Below the pieces are notes generated by a model. It did not search any database and was not told the origin of the DNA. It worked only from the letters and a program-made list of their open reading frames with translations. The translations under genes and the position numbers were made by a program. Shown here piece after piece: positions 19,131 through 27,770 of a stretch of DNA of 64,000 nucleotides. This stretch comes from Bradyrhizobium sp. 139 (lineage in GTDB: Bacteria > Pseudomonadota > Alphaproteobacteria > Rhizobiales > Xanthobacteraceae), in assembly GCF_023074175.1 (NCBI RefSeq), contig NZ_JADPKS010000173.1, positions 62,001-126,000 of the forward strand. The letters run 5' to 3'. Each line of letters begins with the position of its first letter. The stretch's first letter is position 1.

Positions 19131-20351
19131 TCAGGGTTGCGTCGCAGCCGTGGCTTGCGGCTTCCGCTCCGTGAACGGCGATAGCACCACGGTCGCGACC
19201 ATGAAGATCACCGAGGCGCCGAACACCCAATGCGGCGCGCTCTGGTCCATGATCCAGCCGAACAACAGCGGGCTGGCGATACCGCCGAGATTGAAGCCGG
19301 TGGAGACGATGCCGAAGGCGCGGCCTGCGGCGCCGGGAGGCGCGGCATTGCGCACCAGCATGTCGCGCGAGGGCGCGATCACGCCGGAGAGGAAGCCCGC
19401 CATCATCATCGCGGCCGTCAGGGTCCAGCCCGGCAGCGTGACCAGCGCGATCAGCAGCACGATGCCTGCATTCGCGGCAAAGCAGGCCGCTGCGACATAG
19501 CCGTGGCGCTCGGTATGGTCGGCGAGGAAACCACCGGCGAGCACGCCTGCGGCGCTGGCGGCGAGGAACGCGGTGAGCGCGACGTTGGCGGCGGAGTAGG
19601 ATGCGCCGTAGCCGTTCATCAGCGCCACCACGCCGAAATTGTTGATGCCGGCGACCGACAGGCTGAGCAGCATGAACAGCACGGTCAGCGTGATCAGTGC
19701 CGGCGTGATCACGGCCTGCTTCGGCGCGTTCTCACTGCCCGGCTTTGTCTTGTGCGCGCCGGCATCGGGAATGTTCATGACGACCAGCAGCAGGGCCACC
19801 AGAACGCCGATCGCGCCCGAGGCGATCAGCGCACCCGTGCCGCCGGAGACGGTGACGAGAGCCGCGACCACCGCCGGCGCTACGGCGCCACCGAGATAGC
19901 CGGCAAAGGTGTGGATCGAGAAGGCGCGGCCCATCCGAGCCTCATCCATATGCTCGGCCAGGATAGCGTAGTCGGCGGGGTGATAGACGCTGTTGGCGAG
20001 ACCCAGCAGCACCGCGCAGCCAATCAGCGAGGCATAGCTGAGGTGCAGGCCGAGCAGGATCAGCGCGAAACCGCCGAGCGCGAGCCCGGCCAGCAGGATT
20101 TTGCGCGCGCCAAAATGGTCGACGAGATAGCCGGTCGGCGCCTGCGTCAGGCCGGACACGACCGCGGACACGGTGAGTGCGAAGCCGAGCTCGATATAGC
20201 CGACGCCGAGCTCGCTCTTCAGGAACGGAAACAGCATCGGCAGGACCAGCAGATGGAAATGGCTGACCCAATGCGCGATCGAAATCCCGGTCAGCGTGCG
20301 CACCGCACTGTCCGCCTTGCCTTGCTGCGGTGCGGCGAGAACGTCGACCAT
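19131..20351 (-). CDS. MFS transporter
   Basis: 406 residues with about 12 helices. It starts at a polar N-terminus, then ISIAHWVSHFHLLVLPMLFPFL, and the loop 2-3 motif GYLVDHFGARKILLAGL. This resembles the fosmidomycin-resistance/Fsr-like and related drug or carboxylate carriers. Upstream of the downstream amidohydrolase gene on the same strand. Substrate unknown. Confidence 0.9.
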   Translation of the reverse strand: MVDVLAAPQQGKADSAVRTLTGISIAHWVSHFHLLVLPMLFPFLKSELGVGYIELGFALTVSAVVSGLTQAPTGYLVDHFGARKILLAGLALGGFALILLGLHLSYASLIGCAVLLGLANSVYHPADYAILAEHMDEARMGRAFSIHTFAGYLGGAVAPAVVAALVTVSGGTGALIASGAIGVLVALLLVVMNIPDAGAHKTKPGSENAPKQAVITPALITLTVLFMLLSLSVAGINNFGVVALMNGYGASYSAANVALTAFLAASAAGVLAGGFLADHTERHGYVAAACFAANAGIVLLIALVTLPGWTLTAAMMMAGFLSGVIAPSRDMLVRNAAPPGAAGRAFGIVSTGFNLGGIASPLLFGWIMDQSAPHWVFGASVIFMVATVVLSPFTERKPQATAATQP

Positions 20352-20457
20352 TGCAGTTCCGTTTCACGTCCTTGAGGGGACGCGCAAACTATCGGGCAGA
20401 GCAGTTATTTGTCCATGAACGCGGGCGCATGGCAGGTAGCGCGGGTGGGATCTATCC

Positions 20458-20482
20458 GTCGTCCCGGCGTTCCAGGGACGAC
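20458..20482. repeat. Minimal family-A hairpin
   Basis: GTCGTCCC and GGGACGAC arms with a nine-base loop, 25 bases in all. It is the smallest version of the family-A repeat and lies between the MFS start and the small ORF's stop. Confidence 0.7.
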
Positions 20483-20503
20483 ATGGGAGGGTGGGGTAAC
20501 TCC

Positions 20504-20659
20504 TCACAACGGCTCATCATCCGGGCCGTAGCGGTCACGCTTCGGCGTGGCGATATCGCCGTCTTCGTGATCGTCCTCGGTGTCGCGCGGAGGCGAGGGC
20601 TTCTTCGCCTTGTCGTCCGGCTTCTTGGGCGGCTCGCTCGGCTTGGCGATCTTGGCCAT
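20504..20659 (-). CDS. Small, highly charged hypothetical protein
   Basis: 51 residues from ATG 20659 (or 60 from 20686), rich in Pro, Lys and Asp: MAKIAKPSEPPKKPDDKAKK through a C-terminus ending RYGPDDEPL. No domain recognised; probably intrinsically disordered. It is credible as a gene because the composition is strongly biased and not that of a shadow frame. No strong ribosome-binding site was seen for either start, so the start is uncertain. Confidence 0.5.
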   Translation of the reverse strand: MAKIAKPSEPPKKPDDKAKKPSPPRDTEDDHEDGDIATPKRDRYGPDDEPL

Positions 20660-20746
20660 GGCTGTTCCCGGATGGTGATGCGTCATCCGCTTCTAGCCCG
20701 AAAATATGGGCGGTTCCTGACCTATCCCAAGCCCGCGACGATGACG

Positions 20747-21787
20747 TCAGCCGCGGACCACCGGCCCGCCCGCCTTCTTCCAGGCGTCGATGCCGCCGGC
20801 GATGTGGGCGGTGTTGGTGAGCCCGGCCTCCTTGGCGGCAGCCACGGCCATTGCCGAGCGTTCGCCGAAGGCGCAGAAAAACACGATGCGGCGGCCGGTC
20901 GAGGCCGCGACCTCGCGCAGCATGCCGCCGGGCTTGAGGCTGTGTTCAACGGACGGATAGGGTGTGTGCAGCGCGCCTTCGAGCATGCCGTGCTTCATCC
21001 GCTCATTGGTCTCGCGCAGATCGACCAGCAGGATATCGGGACGGCCGAGCGAGCGGATCGCCTCGCCGGCGCTGACTGCGCGGCCCTCTTTCTCCAGCTC
21101 CTCCTGATGCAGGCCCACATGCATGTTGGCGGGCACGGCGACGTCCATCATCTTCGGATTGGGCAGCTTCAGGTTCGCCATCAGCTCGATATATTCGTCG
21201 ACCGAGCGCACCTGGAGCCGCGGATTGTAGCGCTTCTCCTCGCCGATGGTGGAGACGGTGTCGCCTTTGTAGTCATGCGCCGGGAAGACCATCGTCTCGT
21301 CCGGCAGCTTGAGCAGGCGGTTGAAGATCGACTCGTACTGCGCGCGCGAGGAGCCGTTCTGAAAATCGGTGCGCCCGGTGCCGCGAATCAGAAGCGTATC
21401 TCCGGTGAAGACGCGGTCGCCCATCAAATAGGAATAGGAATCGTCGGTATGGCCGGGCGTGTACATCACGTCGAGCGACAGGCCCTCGATCGTCACCTTG
21501 TCGCCGTCGGCGACCCGCATCGCCACCACGTCGGCCTTGGTCTGGTCGCCCATCACCGTCATGCAATGAGTGCGGTCGCGCAGCTCGCCGAGCCCGGTGA
21601 CATGGTCGGCATGCAGATGAGTGTCCACCGCCTTGACCAGCTTGAGGTCGAGCTCGCGCAGCAGCTGGCAATAGCGGTCGACCTTCTCCAGCACAGGATC
21701 AAGGATCAGCGCCTCGCCGCCGGGGCGGCTCGCCAGGACATAGCTGTAGGTGCCCGAAACGCTGTCGAAGAGCTGGCGGAAGATCAT
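20747..21787 (-). CDS. Persulfide dioxygenase-like metallo-beta-lactamase fused to rhodanese
   Basis: 346 residues from ATG 21787. The N-terminal MBL-fold domain of the ETHE1/Blh class has HLHADH (His57, His59, Asp61, His62), His113 in PGHTDD, Asp130 and His171, the iron ligands and second-shell residues of persulfide dioxygenases. A C-terminal rhodanese domain (about 235-346) carries the active-site Cys305 in FFCAFGERSAM. ETHE1 oxidises glutathione persulfide to sulfite and rhodanese moves sulfane sulfur, so the fusion would detoxify persulfides. The sox operon begins upstream on the same strand after a gap of about 270 bases, forming a sulfur-metabolism neighbourhood. Confidence 0.9.
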   Translation of the reverse strand: MIFRQLFDSVSGTYSYVLASRPGGEALILDPVLEKVDRYCQLLRELDLKLVKAVDTHLHADHVTGLGELRDRTHCMTVMGDQTKADVVAMRVADGDKVTIEGLSLDVMYTPGHTDDSYSYLMGDRVFTGDTLLIRGTGRTDFQNGSSRAQYESIFNRLLKLPDETMVFPAHDYKGDTVSTIGEEKRYNPRLQVRSVDEYIELMANLKLPNPKMMDVAVPANMHVGLHQEELEKEGRAVSAGEAIRSLGRPDILLVDLRETNERMKHGMLEGALHTPYPSVEHSLKPGGMLREVAASTGRRIVFFCAFGERSAMAVAAAKEAGLTNTAHIAGGIDAWKKAGGPVVRG

Positions 21788-21918
21788 GGCAGGAACCCGG
21801 CGTGGACTGATTCCACTTCCTACTACGCCACGGGCTGAAAAGAGAAGCAAGTCACTGTATAGGGAGCGAACTAGGGAATATTATTTTACGTAACTGTCGT
21901 GACCGCCTCGCTGGGGCA

Positions 21919-22035
21919 ATCCTTCGAGACGCCCGCCTTTGGCGGGCCCTCAGGATGAGGGCGTCTTCGTGGGAAGTCTTAAATCCTCGTGGTGAGGAGC
22001 GCCGCCTTACGGCGCATCTCGAACCATGAAGGCCC
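21919..22035. repeat. Family-D repeat (CCTTCGAGAC type)
   Basis: Two hairpins in tandem: ATCCTTCGAGACGCCCGCC paired with GGCGGGCCCTCAGGATGAGG, then a diverged half ending CATCTCGAACCATGAAGG. Related copies at 35351 and 49076. It sits just after the stop of the sox-linked dsrE-like gene. Confidence 0.8.
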
Positions 22036-22053
22036 GCATGCGCAGGCCGGCGC

Positions 22054-22527
22054 CTACGGCCTCACCACCGTGTACCCATTCTCCGCCAGGAACAGGATCT
22101 GTCCGACCCCAACCTGCACCGGCGTGGCGGCGGGGATGAACTCCGGCCGCTTGCCCGTCTCCCGCTCGATCGTGTCGACGGTGTTGAGGCAGATATCGAA
22201 GCGCACGCCCTGCGCGATCAGGCTTTCGACCTGCTTGCGGCGCTCGCTGCCGGCAAGCAGCAGGTCGATGCCGGGGCCGAACGCCACCACCTCGATCGCG
22301 ACCTTGTCGGGATCATAGGCCTTCAGGAGATTGTTGGCGACGCTCAGCACCAGCGCCTGCTTCTTCACATCGCCGTCGGAGAGCTGGAGCACGACCTTGT
22401 GCTCCGCGAACGGCTTGTCCTGGAGCGGCACTTGCTGCGCCCAAACCTTCTGGCTCAAAGTCAGGGGCATGGCGGCGAAGGCGAACATCGCCAGCAGCAT
22501 CGCGGATAAGATTTGCGACCGTATCAT
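22054..22527 (-). CDS. DsrE-family-like periplasmic protein, last gene of the sox operon
   Basis: 157 residues from ATG 22527 with a signal peptide ending near KVWAQQ. The mature part (KVVLQLSDGDVKKQALVLSVANN ... IEVVAFGPGIDLLL ... GVRFDICLNTVD) has the DsrE/F-like alpha-beta pattern, including one Cys (ICLNTVD) at the position often used to carry sulfur. The start overlaps the soxB stop by four bases (ATGA), so it is translationally coupled to SoxB. A role as periplasmic sulfur carrier or accessory of thiosulfate oxidation is inferred from context. Confidence 0.8.
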   Translation of the reverse strand: MIRSQILSAMLLAMFAFAAMPLTLSQKVWAQQVPLQDKPFAEHKVVLQLSDGDVKKQALVLSVANNLLKAYDPDKVAIEVVAFGPGIDLLLAGSERRKQVESLIAQGVRFDICLNTVDTIERETGKRPEFIPAATPVQVGVGQILFLAENGYTVVRP

Positions 22528-24275
22528 CCCTGCCCTGCAATGCCTGGATTGCCATCGACGCCTTTCAGCGTGACGCCGGAGCCGAGACGCTCCGGCATCA
22601 TGCGGCCCGAGCGCAGATATTTGGCGACGACGTCCCACACCGGTGCGCCCTGCTGGCCATTGACCGAGGCCCAGCCCGCGATCTTGTAGCGGTGGCTCGC
22701 ACTGAGCGCCTTGCCGCTATTGAGCTTCAGCTCGGAGATGCGGCTGCCGACCGTGGCCATCGGCGTGCAGGTGTAGCTGAGCCCGCCGGCGCGCACCATG
22801 TCGCCGCCCTGCTGATAATAGGGATCGGCGTTGAAGAGGTTGTCGCAGATGTCTTCCAGCACGTCCTTGATCTCTGCGCCGGTCATCTCCTGCACATAGG
22901 TCTCGGGATAGGTGATCGCGGTTTCCGCGAGCAAATCCTCCATGGTCAGGGCTTGGCCGGCCAGCGCCGTGACGCCCCAGCGGAAGCCCGGCGACACCGC
23001 GATCTCGGCGTCGAGTTCGGCGCGGAGTGCAGTGCAGATCAGCTCGTCGACGGGACCGGCGAAATTGTCGCGGCGATACAGCAGGCGGTCTGGCGTTGAG
23101 ATCTTCTCCGACCAGTCGGTCACATGCGGCGCGCGCAGCCGGCCGATCAGCTCAGCCATGGCGGGATCGGGCTTCAGCAGCTCGGAATAGACCGGCAGCA
23201 AATGATACCTGATGTCACCGACCTTGCCCTTGTCCAGCGCGAGGTCGAGCACCGCCAAAAATTTTCCGTTGGAGCCGGCATTGGTGACGAGCGTCGTACC
23301 GTTGGCGTTCTTCACCGCGATGGGCTGCGGGATCGCATCATGGGTGTGGCCGCCGAGGATGACGTCGATACCGGTGACGCGGCTTGCGAGCTTGAGGTCG
23401 ACGTCCATGCCGTTGTGCGACAGCAGAATGACGGCATCGACCTTGTCGTGGCCGCGCACGGCATCGACGTGTTTCTGCAGCTCTTCCTCGCGGATGCCAA
23501 AAGTCCAGTCCGGTGTGAACCGTTTGGGATGTGCGATCGGCACGTAAGGGAAGGCCTGACCGACGATGGCGACGCGATGGCCGCCGAGCTCCTTGATAAC
23601 AGAGGGCTTGAACACGCGCCCGCTCGCCCTGTCGAAGGCGCTGGCGTCGTTGAAGGCGGCCTCTTCGGTCAGGAAGACGTTCTGCGCCAGAAACTCGCCC
23701 TTGAAGCGCTCGAGATTGTCGCGCAGCGCCTGCTCGCCATAAGTGAACTCCCAATGCCCGGTCATCGCTTCGATGCCGAGCAGGTTGGCGACCTCCACCA
23801 TGTCGCGGCCTTGCATAACATTGGCAAGCCCGGTGCCCTGCCAGAGATCGCCGCCGTCGAGCAGCATGGAGTGTTTTTCGCCAACGTCGTTGCGCAGACG
23901 GTCGACCAGCGTCTTCAGATGGGCAAAGCCGCCGAGCTTGCCGAAGCGGGCGGCGGACTTCTCGAACTCGAAGCAGCTGAAGGCGTAGGCATCCGCGCTG
24001 TCGGACCGGATGCCGAAATGATCGAGAAACGCGCGGCCGACCAGGTGCGGCGGCCGTCCCGCCATCTCGCCGATGCCGATATTGACGCTGGGCTCGCGGA
24101 AATAGACCGGGTTGAGCTGCGCATGCGTGTCGGTGATGTGCAGGATCCGCGCATTGCCGAACCGTTCAAGGTCGTAAATGCCCGCCGCTTCAGCGCCGCG
24201 CGCGAGCCGCGGCAGGCTGAGCGATGCGGCGGCAACGCCGGCACTCTTCAGGAAATCGCGGCGGCGGATCGCCAT
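22524..24275 (-). CDS. soxB: SoxB thiosulfohydrolase
   Basis: Periplasmic dimanganese enzyme that hydrolyses sulfate from the Cys-S-thiosulfonate carried on SoxYZ. 583 residues from ATG 24275, with a twin-arginine leader (AIRRRDFLKSAGVAAAS). Metallophosphatase-like motifs HITDTHAQLNP, LDGGDLWQGTG, TGHWEFTYG (the SoxB version of GNHEF), LLSHNGMDVD and GGHTHD follow, then the diagnostic YYQQGGDMVR. Length matches the family. It follows the SAXB gene by 55 bases and is coupled to the dsrE-like gene. Confidence 0.96.
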   Translation of the reverse strand: MAIRRRDFLKSAGVAAASLSLPRLARGAEAAGIYDLERFGNARILHITDTHAQLNPVYFREPSVNIGIGEMAGRPPHLVGRAFLDHFGIRSDSADAYAFSCFEFEKSAARFGKLGGFAHLKTLVDRLRNDVGEKHSMLLDGGDLWQGTGLANVMQGRDMVEVANLLGIEAMTGHWEFTYGEQALRDNLERFKGEFLAQNVFLTEEAAFNDASAFDRASGRVFKPSVIKELGGHRVAIVGQAFPYVPIAHPKRFTPDWTFGIREEELQKHVDAVRGHDKVDAVILLSHNGMDVDLKLASRVTGIDVILGGHTHDAIPQPIAVKNANGTTLVTNAGSNGKFLAVLDLALDKGKVGDIRYHLLPVYSELLKPDPAMAELIGRLRAPHVTDWSEKISTPDRLLYRRDNFAGPVDELICTALRAELDAEIAVSPGFRWGVTALAGQALTMEDLLAETAITYPETYVQEMTGAEIKDVLEDICDNLFNADPYYQQGGDMVRAGGLSYTCTPMATVGSRISELKLNSGKALSASHRYKIAGWASVNGQQGAPVWDVVAKYLRSGRMMPERLGSGVTLKGVDGNPGIAGQG

Positions 24276-24330
24276 CCAGAAATTCTCCGCGCCCTCTAGT
24301 GGTCGCAAGGCTGTTGCACCAGCGAGCAGT

Positions 24331-24636
24331 CTAGCGGATTTCCATCGTCTTCCAGGCCTCTTTTTCGGACGTGGCCTGGAAGATCGATGCTTTCGCCAGC
24401 GCCTCGGCCTCTTTCGCGGCGGTCACCGCGCGGTCGAAATCGCCGCCGTCAGCCGCCTTCTTCGCTGCCGCCAGCGCCGAGACAGTCACGGTCCACTGGT
24501 TGCGCATGCCGGCCGCCTCCTTGGAGGCGGCTTCGGCGGCGGCATAGGCCGCCTTGTAATCCGCCTCATTTGCTGCGCGCGCCGCTGGCGCGAGGCTCAG
24601 GGCAAGCAGCATGGCGAGGGGAAGTGACCGCTTCAT
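24331..24636 (-). CDS. SoxXA-binding protein (SAXB/SoxK-like)
   Basis: 101 residues with signal peptide MKRSLPLAMLLALSLAPAARA. The mature region is a helical, alanine- and lysine-rich hairpin (ADYKAAYAAAEAASKEAAGMR ...). Small periplasmic proteins of this kind bind SoxXA and increase thiosulfate oxidation (family knowledge). It overlaps the soxA stop by four bases. Called from position between soxA and soxB plus size and composition. Confidence 0.78.
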   Translation of the reverse strand: MKRSLPLAMLLALSLAPAARAANEADYKAAYAAAEAASKEAAGMRNQWTVTVSALAAAKKAADGGDFDRAVTAAKEAEALAKASIFQATSEKEAWKTMEIR

Positions 24637-25496
24637 GGCCGCGCTCCCGGGCCCGATATTGGCAGGCCGTTGGCGACGTAGGAGAGGAAATATTCGACGT
24701 CGCGATATTCGTCCGCCTGCGGCTCCAGCGGAACCGCGCGGGTCTGGCTGTTGCAGGTGACGAAGCGGCGGCTGGTGGTGCCCATGCCGCTCCATTCGGA
24801 CCGGTAGATTGGCATCGCGTTCAGGATACCGAGCGCCGGCGCCAGGACCTCGGCGCGGATGCGCTCGCCGGGGCTCTGCACATGGCAGCTCGCGCAGGAG
24901 AAATTCATCTGGCCGCGCCGGGTGTAGAAATAGCGCTTGCCGTTCTCGAACGCCGCGAGTGCGCGGGGATCGTCGGGGACCTTGATGTCCATCGGCTTGC
25001 CGCGCGAGGTGAAGGCCATATAGGCGGTCAGCGAGGCCATCTCGTCCTTGACGTAGGAATAGGGCGCCTCGCCATTGGCCTCGCGGCAGCGGTTGAGCGC
25101 GAGCTCCAGCGTGACGACCTTGCCTTCCTTCTCGTCGAAGTAAGGATAGTTCTGGCGGATGCCGATGCCGCCGTTGGGGAAGCAGTCGGCATAGGTTTTC
25201 CCGTTCTTGAACGGGGTCGCGAACATTTCCTTGCCGGCGTCGAGCGCGAACTCGTAGGGCGGGAATTCCTCCTTCTCCTGCCACTGCCGCTTCATGTCCT
25301 CGTTCATGGAATAAGGACCGTTGACGAAATCCTCGTGCTTCACGGTCGGAAACTTCTGGAAGAAGAAGTTCTGGAACGCTTTGGCGTCGGCCACGGGATC
25401 GACCTTGTCGGCCGCGATCACGCGCGCAGAGGTGAGGGCGAACGCGACGAGCGCGGCGCACACCGAACCAAGCAGGAGGGCAGACCGGAACTTCAT
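24633..25496 (-). CDS. soxA: SoxA, sulfur-oxidation cytochrome c subunit (monoheme form)
   Basis: Catalytic subunit of SoxXA, which joins thiosulfate to the SoxY cysteine. 287 residues with a signal peptide ending near RVIAAD. Only one CxxCH motif is present, Cys201-Cys204-His205 (CASCH), plus the conserved later Cys248 (FVTCNSQTR) that ligates the active-site heme. The N-terminal heme motif of diheme SoxA is absent; lone cysteines at 105 and 137 probably form a disulfide. ATG 25496 overlaps the soxZ stop by one base (TGATG); a GTG three bases earlier is the alternative. Confidence 0.95.
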   Translation of the reverse strand: MKFRSALLLGSVCAALVAFALTSARVIAADKVDPVADAKAFQNFFFQKFPTVKHEDFVNGPYSMNEDMKRQWQEKEEFPPYEFALDAGKEMFATPFKNGKTYADCFPNGGIGIRQNYPYFDEKEGKVVTLELALNRCREANGEAPYSYVKDEMASLTAYMAFTSRGKPMDIKVPDDPRALAAFENGKRYFYTRRGQMNFSCASCHVQSPGERIRAEVLAPALGILNAMPIYRSEWSGMGTTSRRFVTCNSQTRAVPLEPQADEYRDVEYFLSYVANGLPISGPGARP

Positions 25497-25807
25497 CACG
25501 AGATCTTCGCGGTGGTCGTGTCCGACTTACCCTTGTTATCGGTCCAGGAGACCTTGAGGTCGTCGCCCTTCTTGGCCCCCTTGAAGCTGAACTTGACATA
25601 GGGGTCCTTCGAGACCGCAGTGCCCCAATCGGCAACGAAGACGTCCTTGCCGTTATATTCGAACTTCAGTTCCTGGATGAAATGCGCGGGGATCAGCTCG
25701 CCCTTGGCATCCTTGACGAAGCCGGTGTCCATGGGGTGTTGGATTAGCGTCTGCACCTCGGTGATGTCGCCGTTGGCGGTGGCGCGTACGCGAATGCTGG
25801 ATGCCAT
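25496..25807 (-). CDS. soxZ: SoxZ, sulfur carrier partner subunit
   Basis: 103 residues, cytoplasm-like N-terminus without signal (exported with SoxY). Contains the family stretch LIQHPMDTGFVKDAKGELIP and DWGTAVSKDPYVKFSFKG. Forms the SoxYZ heterodimer that carries sulfur intermediates in the periplasm. Lies 18 bases after soxY. Confidence 0.95.
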   Translation of the reverse strand: MASSIRVRATANGDITEVQTLIQHPMDTGFVKDAKGELIPAHFIQELKFEYNGKDVFVADWGTAVSKDPYVKFSFKGAKKGDDLKVSWTDNKGKSDTTTAKIS

Positions 25808-25825
25808 CTGTTTCTTCCTTCGCCG

Positions 25826-26317
25826 TTAGCCGCCGCAGCCGCCGACGGTGACTTTCACTTCCTTGGTCGCCCTGTAGAGCTTGCCGTCGGCTTCCACGAT
25901 CGCGGTCACGTTGGTGGTCTTGGCCATCTTCAGGCGGTTGGCGACGCTCGGGATCGTGCCGTCTGGAATCCTGTAGCTTGCCGCGAGCGCATTCGGGTTC
26001 TCGGCCACGAAGAACGAGATCGACGTCACCTTGTCGAGCGTCGTCGTCACCGAGATCGGCACGACGCCGCCGTTCTCCGCGATCTCGGGCGCGTCGAGCT
26101 TGACCTTGTCGGACGGCTCGGCGGTCCTGCCATAGAGCGACTTGATCGCATCCGCCTCGCGCTTCTGCTTGAAGGCTTCTTCCGGATATTTGTCGTTGGC
26201 CGCGGCGCGTGCGGGAGCGGCGCCGAACGGCAAATTGCCGAGGCCGAGCAGCGCGACCGAGGCGGCGCCCTGAAGGATCAGGCGCCGCGTCGGATGAGGG
26301 CCGGTACGTGTCGTCAT
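25826..26317 (-). CDS. soxY: SoxY, sulfur-carrying subunit
   Basis: 163 residues from ATG 26317, which has AGGAGA six bases upstream. A Tat-type leader (TRRLILQGAASVALLGLG) is followed by the SoxY domain. The C-terminus ends in the swinging arm VTVGGCGG, whose Cys bears the sulfur chain. The Tat signal would export the folded SoxYZ pair. Confidence 0.96.
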   Translation of the reverse strand: MTTRTGPHPTRRLILQGAASVALLGLGNLPFGAAPARAAANDKYPEEAFKQKREADAIKSLYGRTAEPSDKVKLDAPEIAENGGVVPISVTTTLDKVTSISFFVAENPNALAASYRIPDGTIPSVANRLKMAKTTNVTAIVEADGKLYRATKEVKVTVGGCGG

Positions 26318-26342
26318 CAGAGGTCTCCTGGCGTGCCGGCGG

Positions 26343-26699
26343 TCACAAGGTCTGGAGGAAATCAACGATCGCGCTGATCTCCTGTTCGGTCAAAATCCGG
26401 TTCCGGCCGAACGGCGGCATCATGGTCTGCGGATTGCGCTTGGTCTCGTCGAAGATGATCGCGGCCAGCTCGTTGCGATCAGGGTATTTCGCCTTGATGT
26501 CCTTCAGCTCCGGCCCGATCGTTCCCGGCAGGTCGCCCCCCTTGATGACGTGGCAGGTCAGGCAATTGCCCTTGCCGCGGTCAAAGGCGAGCTTTTGGCC
26601 GTCAGTCACGGCGGATTGCGCCAGCGCCGTGCCCGCGGCAAAGCCGGTGAGGGCGGCCAGCGCGAGAAGCAGGGCGGGCTTGCAAGGAAAGGCGGTCAA
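26343..26699 (-). CDS. soxX: SoxX, monoheme cytochrome c subunit
   Basis: 118 residues from TTG 26699, chosen because it directly precedes a signal peptide (FPCKPALLLALAALTGFAAGTALAQ) and has CGGGA about seven bases upstream. A longer TTG start (26771) would add a cysteine-rich stretch with no signal character. One heme motif CLTCH (46-50) and the distal methionine in MMPPFG. Electron-accepting partner of SoxA. First gene of the sox operon. Confidence 0.93.
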   Translation of the reverse strand: MTAFPCKPALLLALAALTGFAAGTALAQSAVTDGQKLAFDRGKGNCLTCHVIKGGDLPGTIGPELKDIKAKYPDRNELAAIIFDETKRNPQTMMPPFGRNRILTEQEISAIVDFLQTL

Positions 26700-26926
26700 G
26701 GCGTCGTCCCGGAGCGTTATGCAACATACCAAAAGATAGTGTTCAAAAGCACAAAGGCCATGTCCTGACAATCGAGACTATGCAGGCTGCAAAATGGCGT
26801 TAATATCTTCCGCATTGCAACTGAAGAGATAGATCGCCCGTCAGGCCGGTTTGGACTGGCAAATTATTCCAGGGTGTTTGGCCCTCGTCGCGTTTTCGTC
26901 TGCTTTCTCATTTCCGGGGACTTCAA
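26700..26926. promoter_or_regulatory. Divergent promoter region, sox operon / DUF938 gene
   Basis: On the minus strand TTGAAC and TGCATA are separated by 17 bases about 20-40 bases before the proposed soxX start, a plausible sigma-70-type promoter. AT-rich compared with its surroundings. No SoxR site was identified by eye. The spacing match could be chance. Confidence 0.35.
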
Positions 26927-27598
26927 TTGGCTGAATATGTCGTCGAATTTGGCAGGGACGGTGGTCGGGTCGAGTCCGACGGCCGCCTCGATGCGCCTGC
27001 CTTTCACCGCAATCACGAGCCGCTCTTGGCGGCGCTGGAAAAGCATCTCGCCGGGAGCACCGGCGACGTGGTCGAGGTCGGCAGCGGAACCGGGCAGCAC
27101 GTGGTCCATTTCGCTCGCCACACGCCCGGCCTGGTCTGGTGGCCCAGCGACCTCAACCAGCGGCACGTGAAGAGCATCGAGGCCTGGCGCGTGCATTCGG
27201 GCCTGCAAAACGTCCGCAGCCCGCTGCGGATTGATCTCACGGATCCCGGCTGGTGCCCGGAGATGAAGGGCGGGCAGGCGCCGACGAGTCTTGCCGCCGT
27301 GTTCTGCGCCAATGTCATCCACATCGCACCATGGAGTGTGGCCGAGGGCCTGTTCGCAGGCTGCAGCCGCTATTTGCGGGCCGACGGCAAGCTGTTCCTC
27401 TACGGCCCGTTCAAGCGCGGCGGCAAGCACACCGCGCTCAGCAATGCCGTGTTCGACACCTCCTTGCGCGAAGGCAATCCCGATTGGGGCGTGCGCGACA
27501 TCGGCGATGTCGAGACGCTCGCGCGCGGAGTAGGTCTTCGCCTCGTCGATACGATCGACATGCCGGCGAACAATCTCACGCTGGTGTTTTCGCGTTAG
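26927..27598 (+). CDS. DUF938 class I SAM-dependent methyltransferase-like protein
   Basis: 223 residues from TTG 26927, with GGGGA about seven bases upstream. The SAM-binding motif I is DVVEVGSGTGQHVVHFA, and the family-specific region NVIHIAPWSVAEGLF follows, then LFLYGPFKRGGKHTALSN. Methyl acceptor unknown. It diverges from the sox operon, with no evident functional link. Confidence 0.88.
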   Translation: MAEYVVEFGRDGGRVESDGRLDAPAFHRNHEPLLAALEKHLAGSTGDVVEVGSGTGQHVVHFARHTPGLVWWPSDLNQRHVKSIEAWRVHSGLQNVRSPLRIDLTDPGWCPEMKGGQAPTSLAAVFCANVIHIAPWSVAEGLFAGCSRYLRADGKLFLYGPFKRGGKHTALSNAVFDTSLREGNPDWGVRDIGDVETLARGVGLRLVDTIDMPANNLTLVFSR

Positions 27599-27611
27599 CC
27601 ACGAAGAAGGC

Positions 27612-27733
27612 GCGCTCCCTCCCCCGCTTGCGGGGAAGGGCTGGGGAGAGGGTGCTTCCGCAGCCAAGAATCCCGAAGAGGATATAGCCCTCACCCGGCG
27701 CTTCGCGCCGACCTCTCCCGCAAGCGGGAGAGG
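27612..27733. repeat. Family-B repeat (CTCCCGCTTGCGGGAG type)
   Basis: Outer arms CTCCCTCCCCCGCTTGCGGG ... CTCTCCCGCAAGCGGGAGAGG, with inner TAGCCCTCACCCGGCGCTTCG. It separates the convergent DUF938 and S9 peptidase genes. Confidence 0.88.
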
Positions 27734-27770
27734 TAAGCGGTGCGCTTGGTCTGCACCGATCGAATCAACC

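Noticed and set aside
24637..25635. 434-codon minus-strand frame ending in the SAXB gene
   Set aside because: Upstream of ATG 24636 it is a shadow of soxA/soxZ in another frame; only its last 101 codons are real.
26700..26771. TTG start at 26771 for soxX
   Set aside because: Adds 24 residues with no signal character and crosses the likely promoter. TTG 26699 directly precedes a good signal peptide.
27612..27733. Family-B repeats as a CRISPR array or insertion sequence
   Set aside because: Copies are scattered, palindromic and non-tandem, without spacers, cas genes, a transposase frame or visible target duplications.
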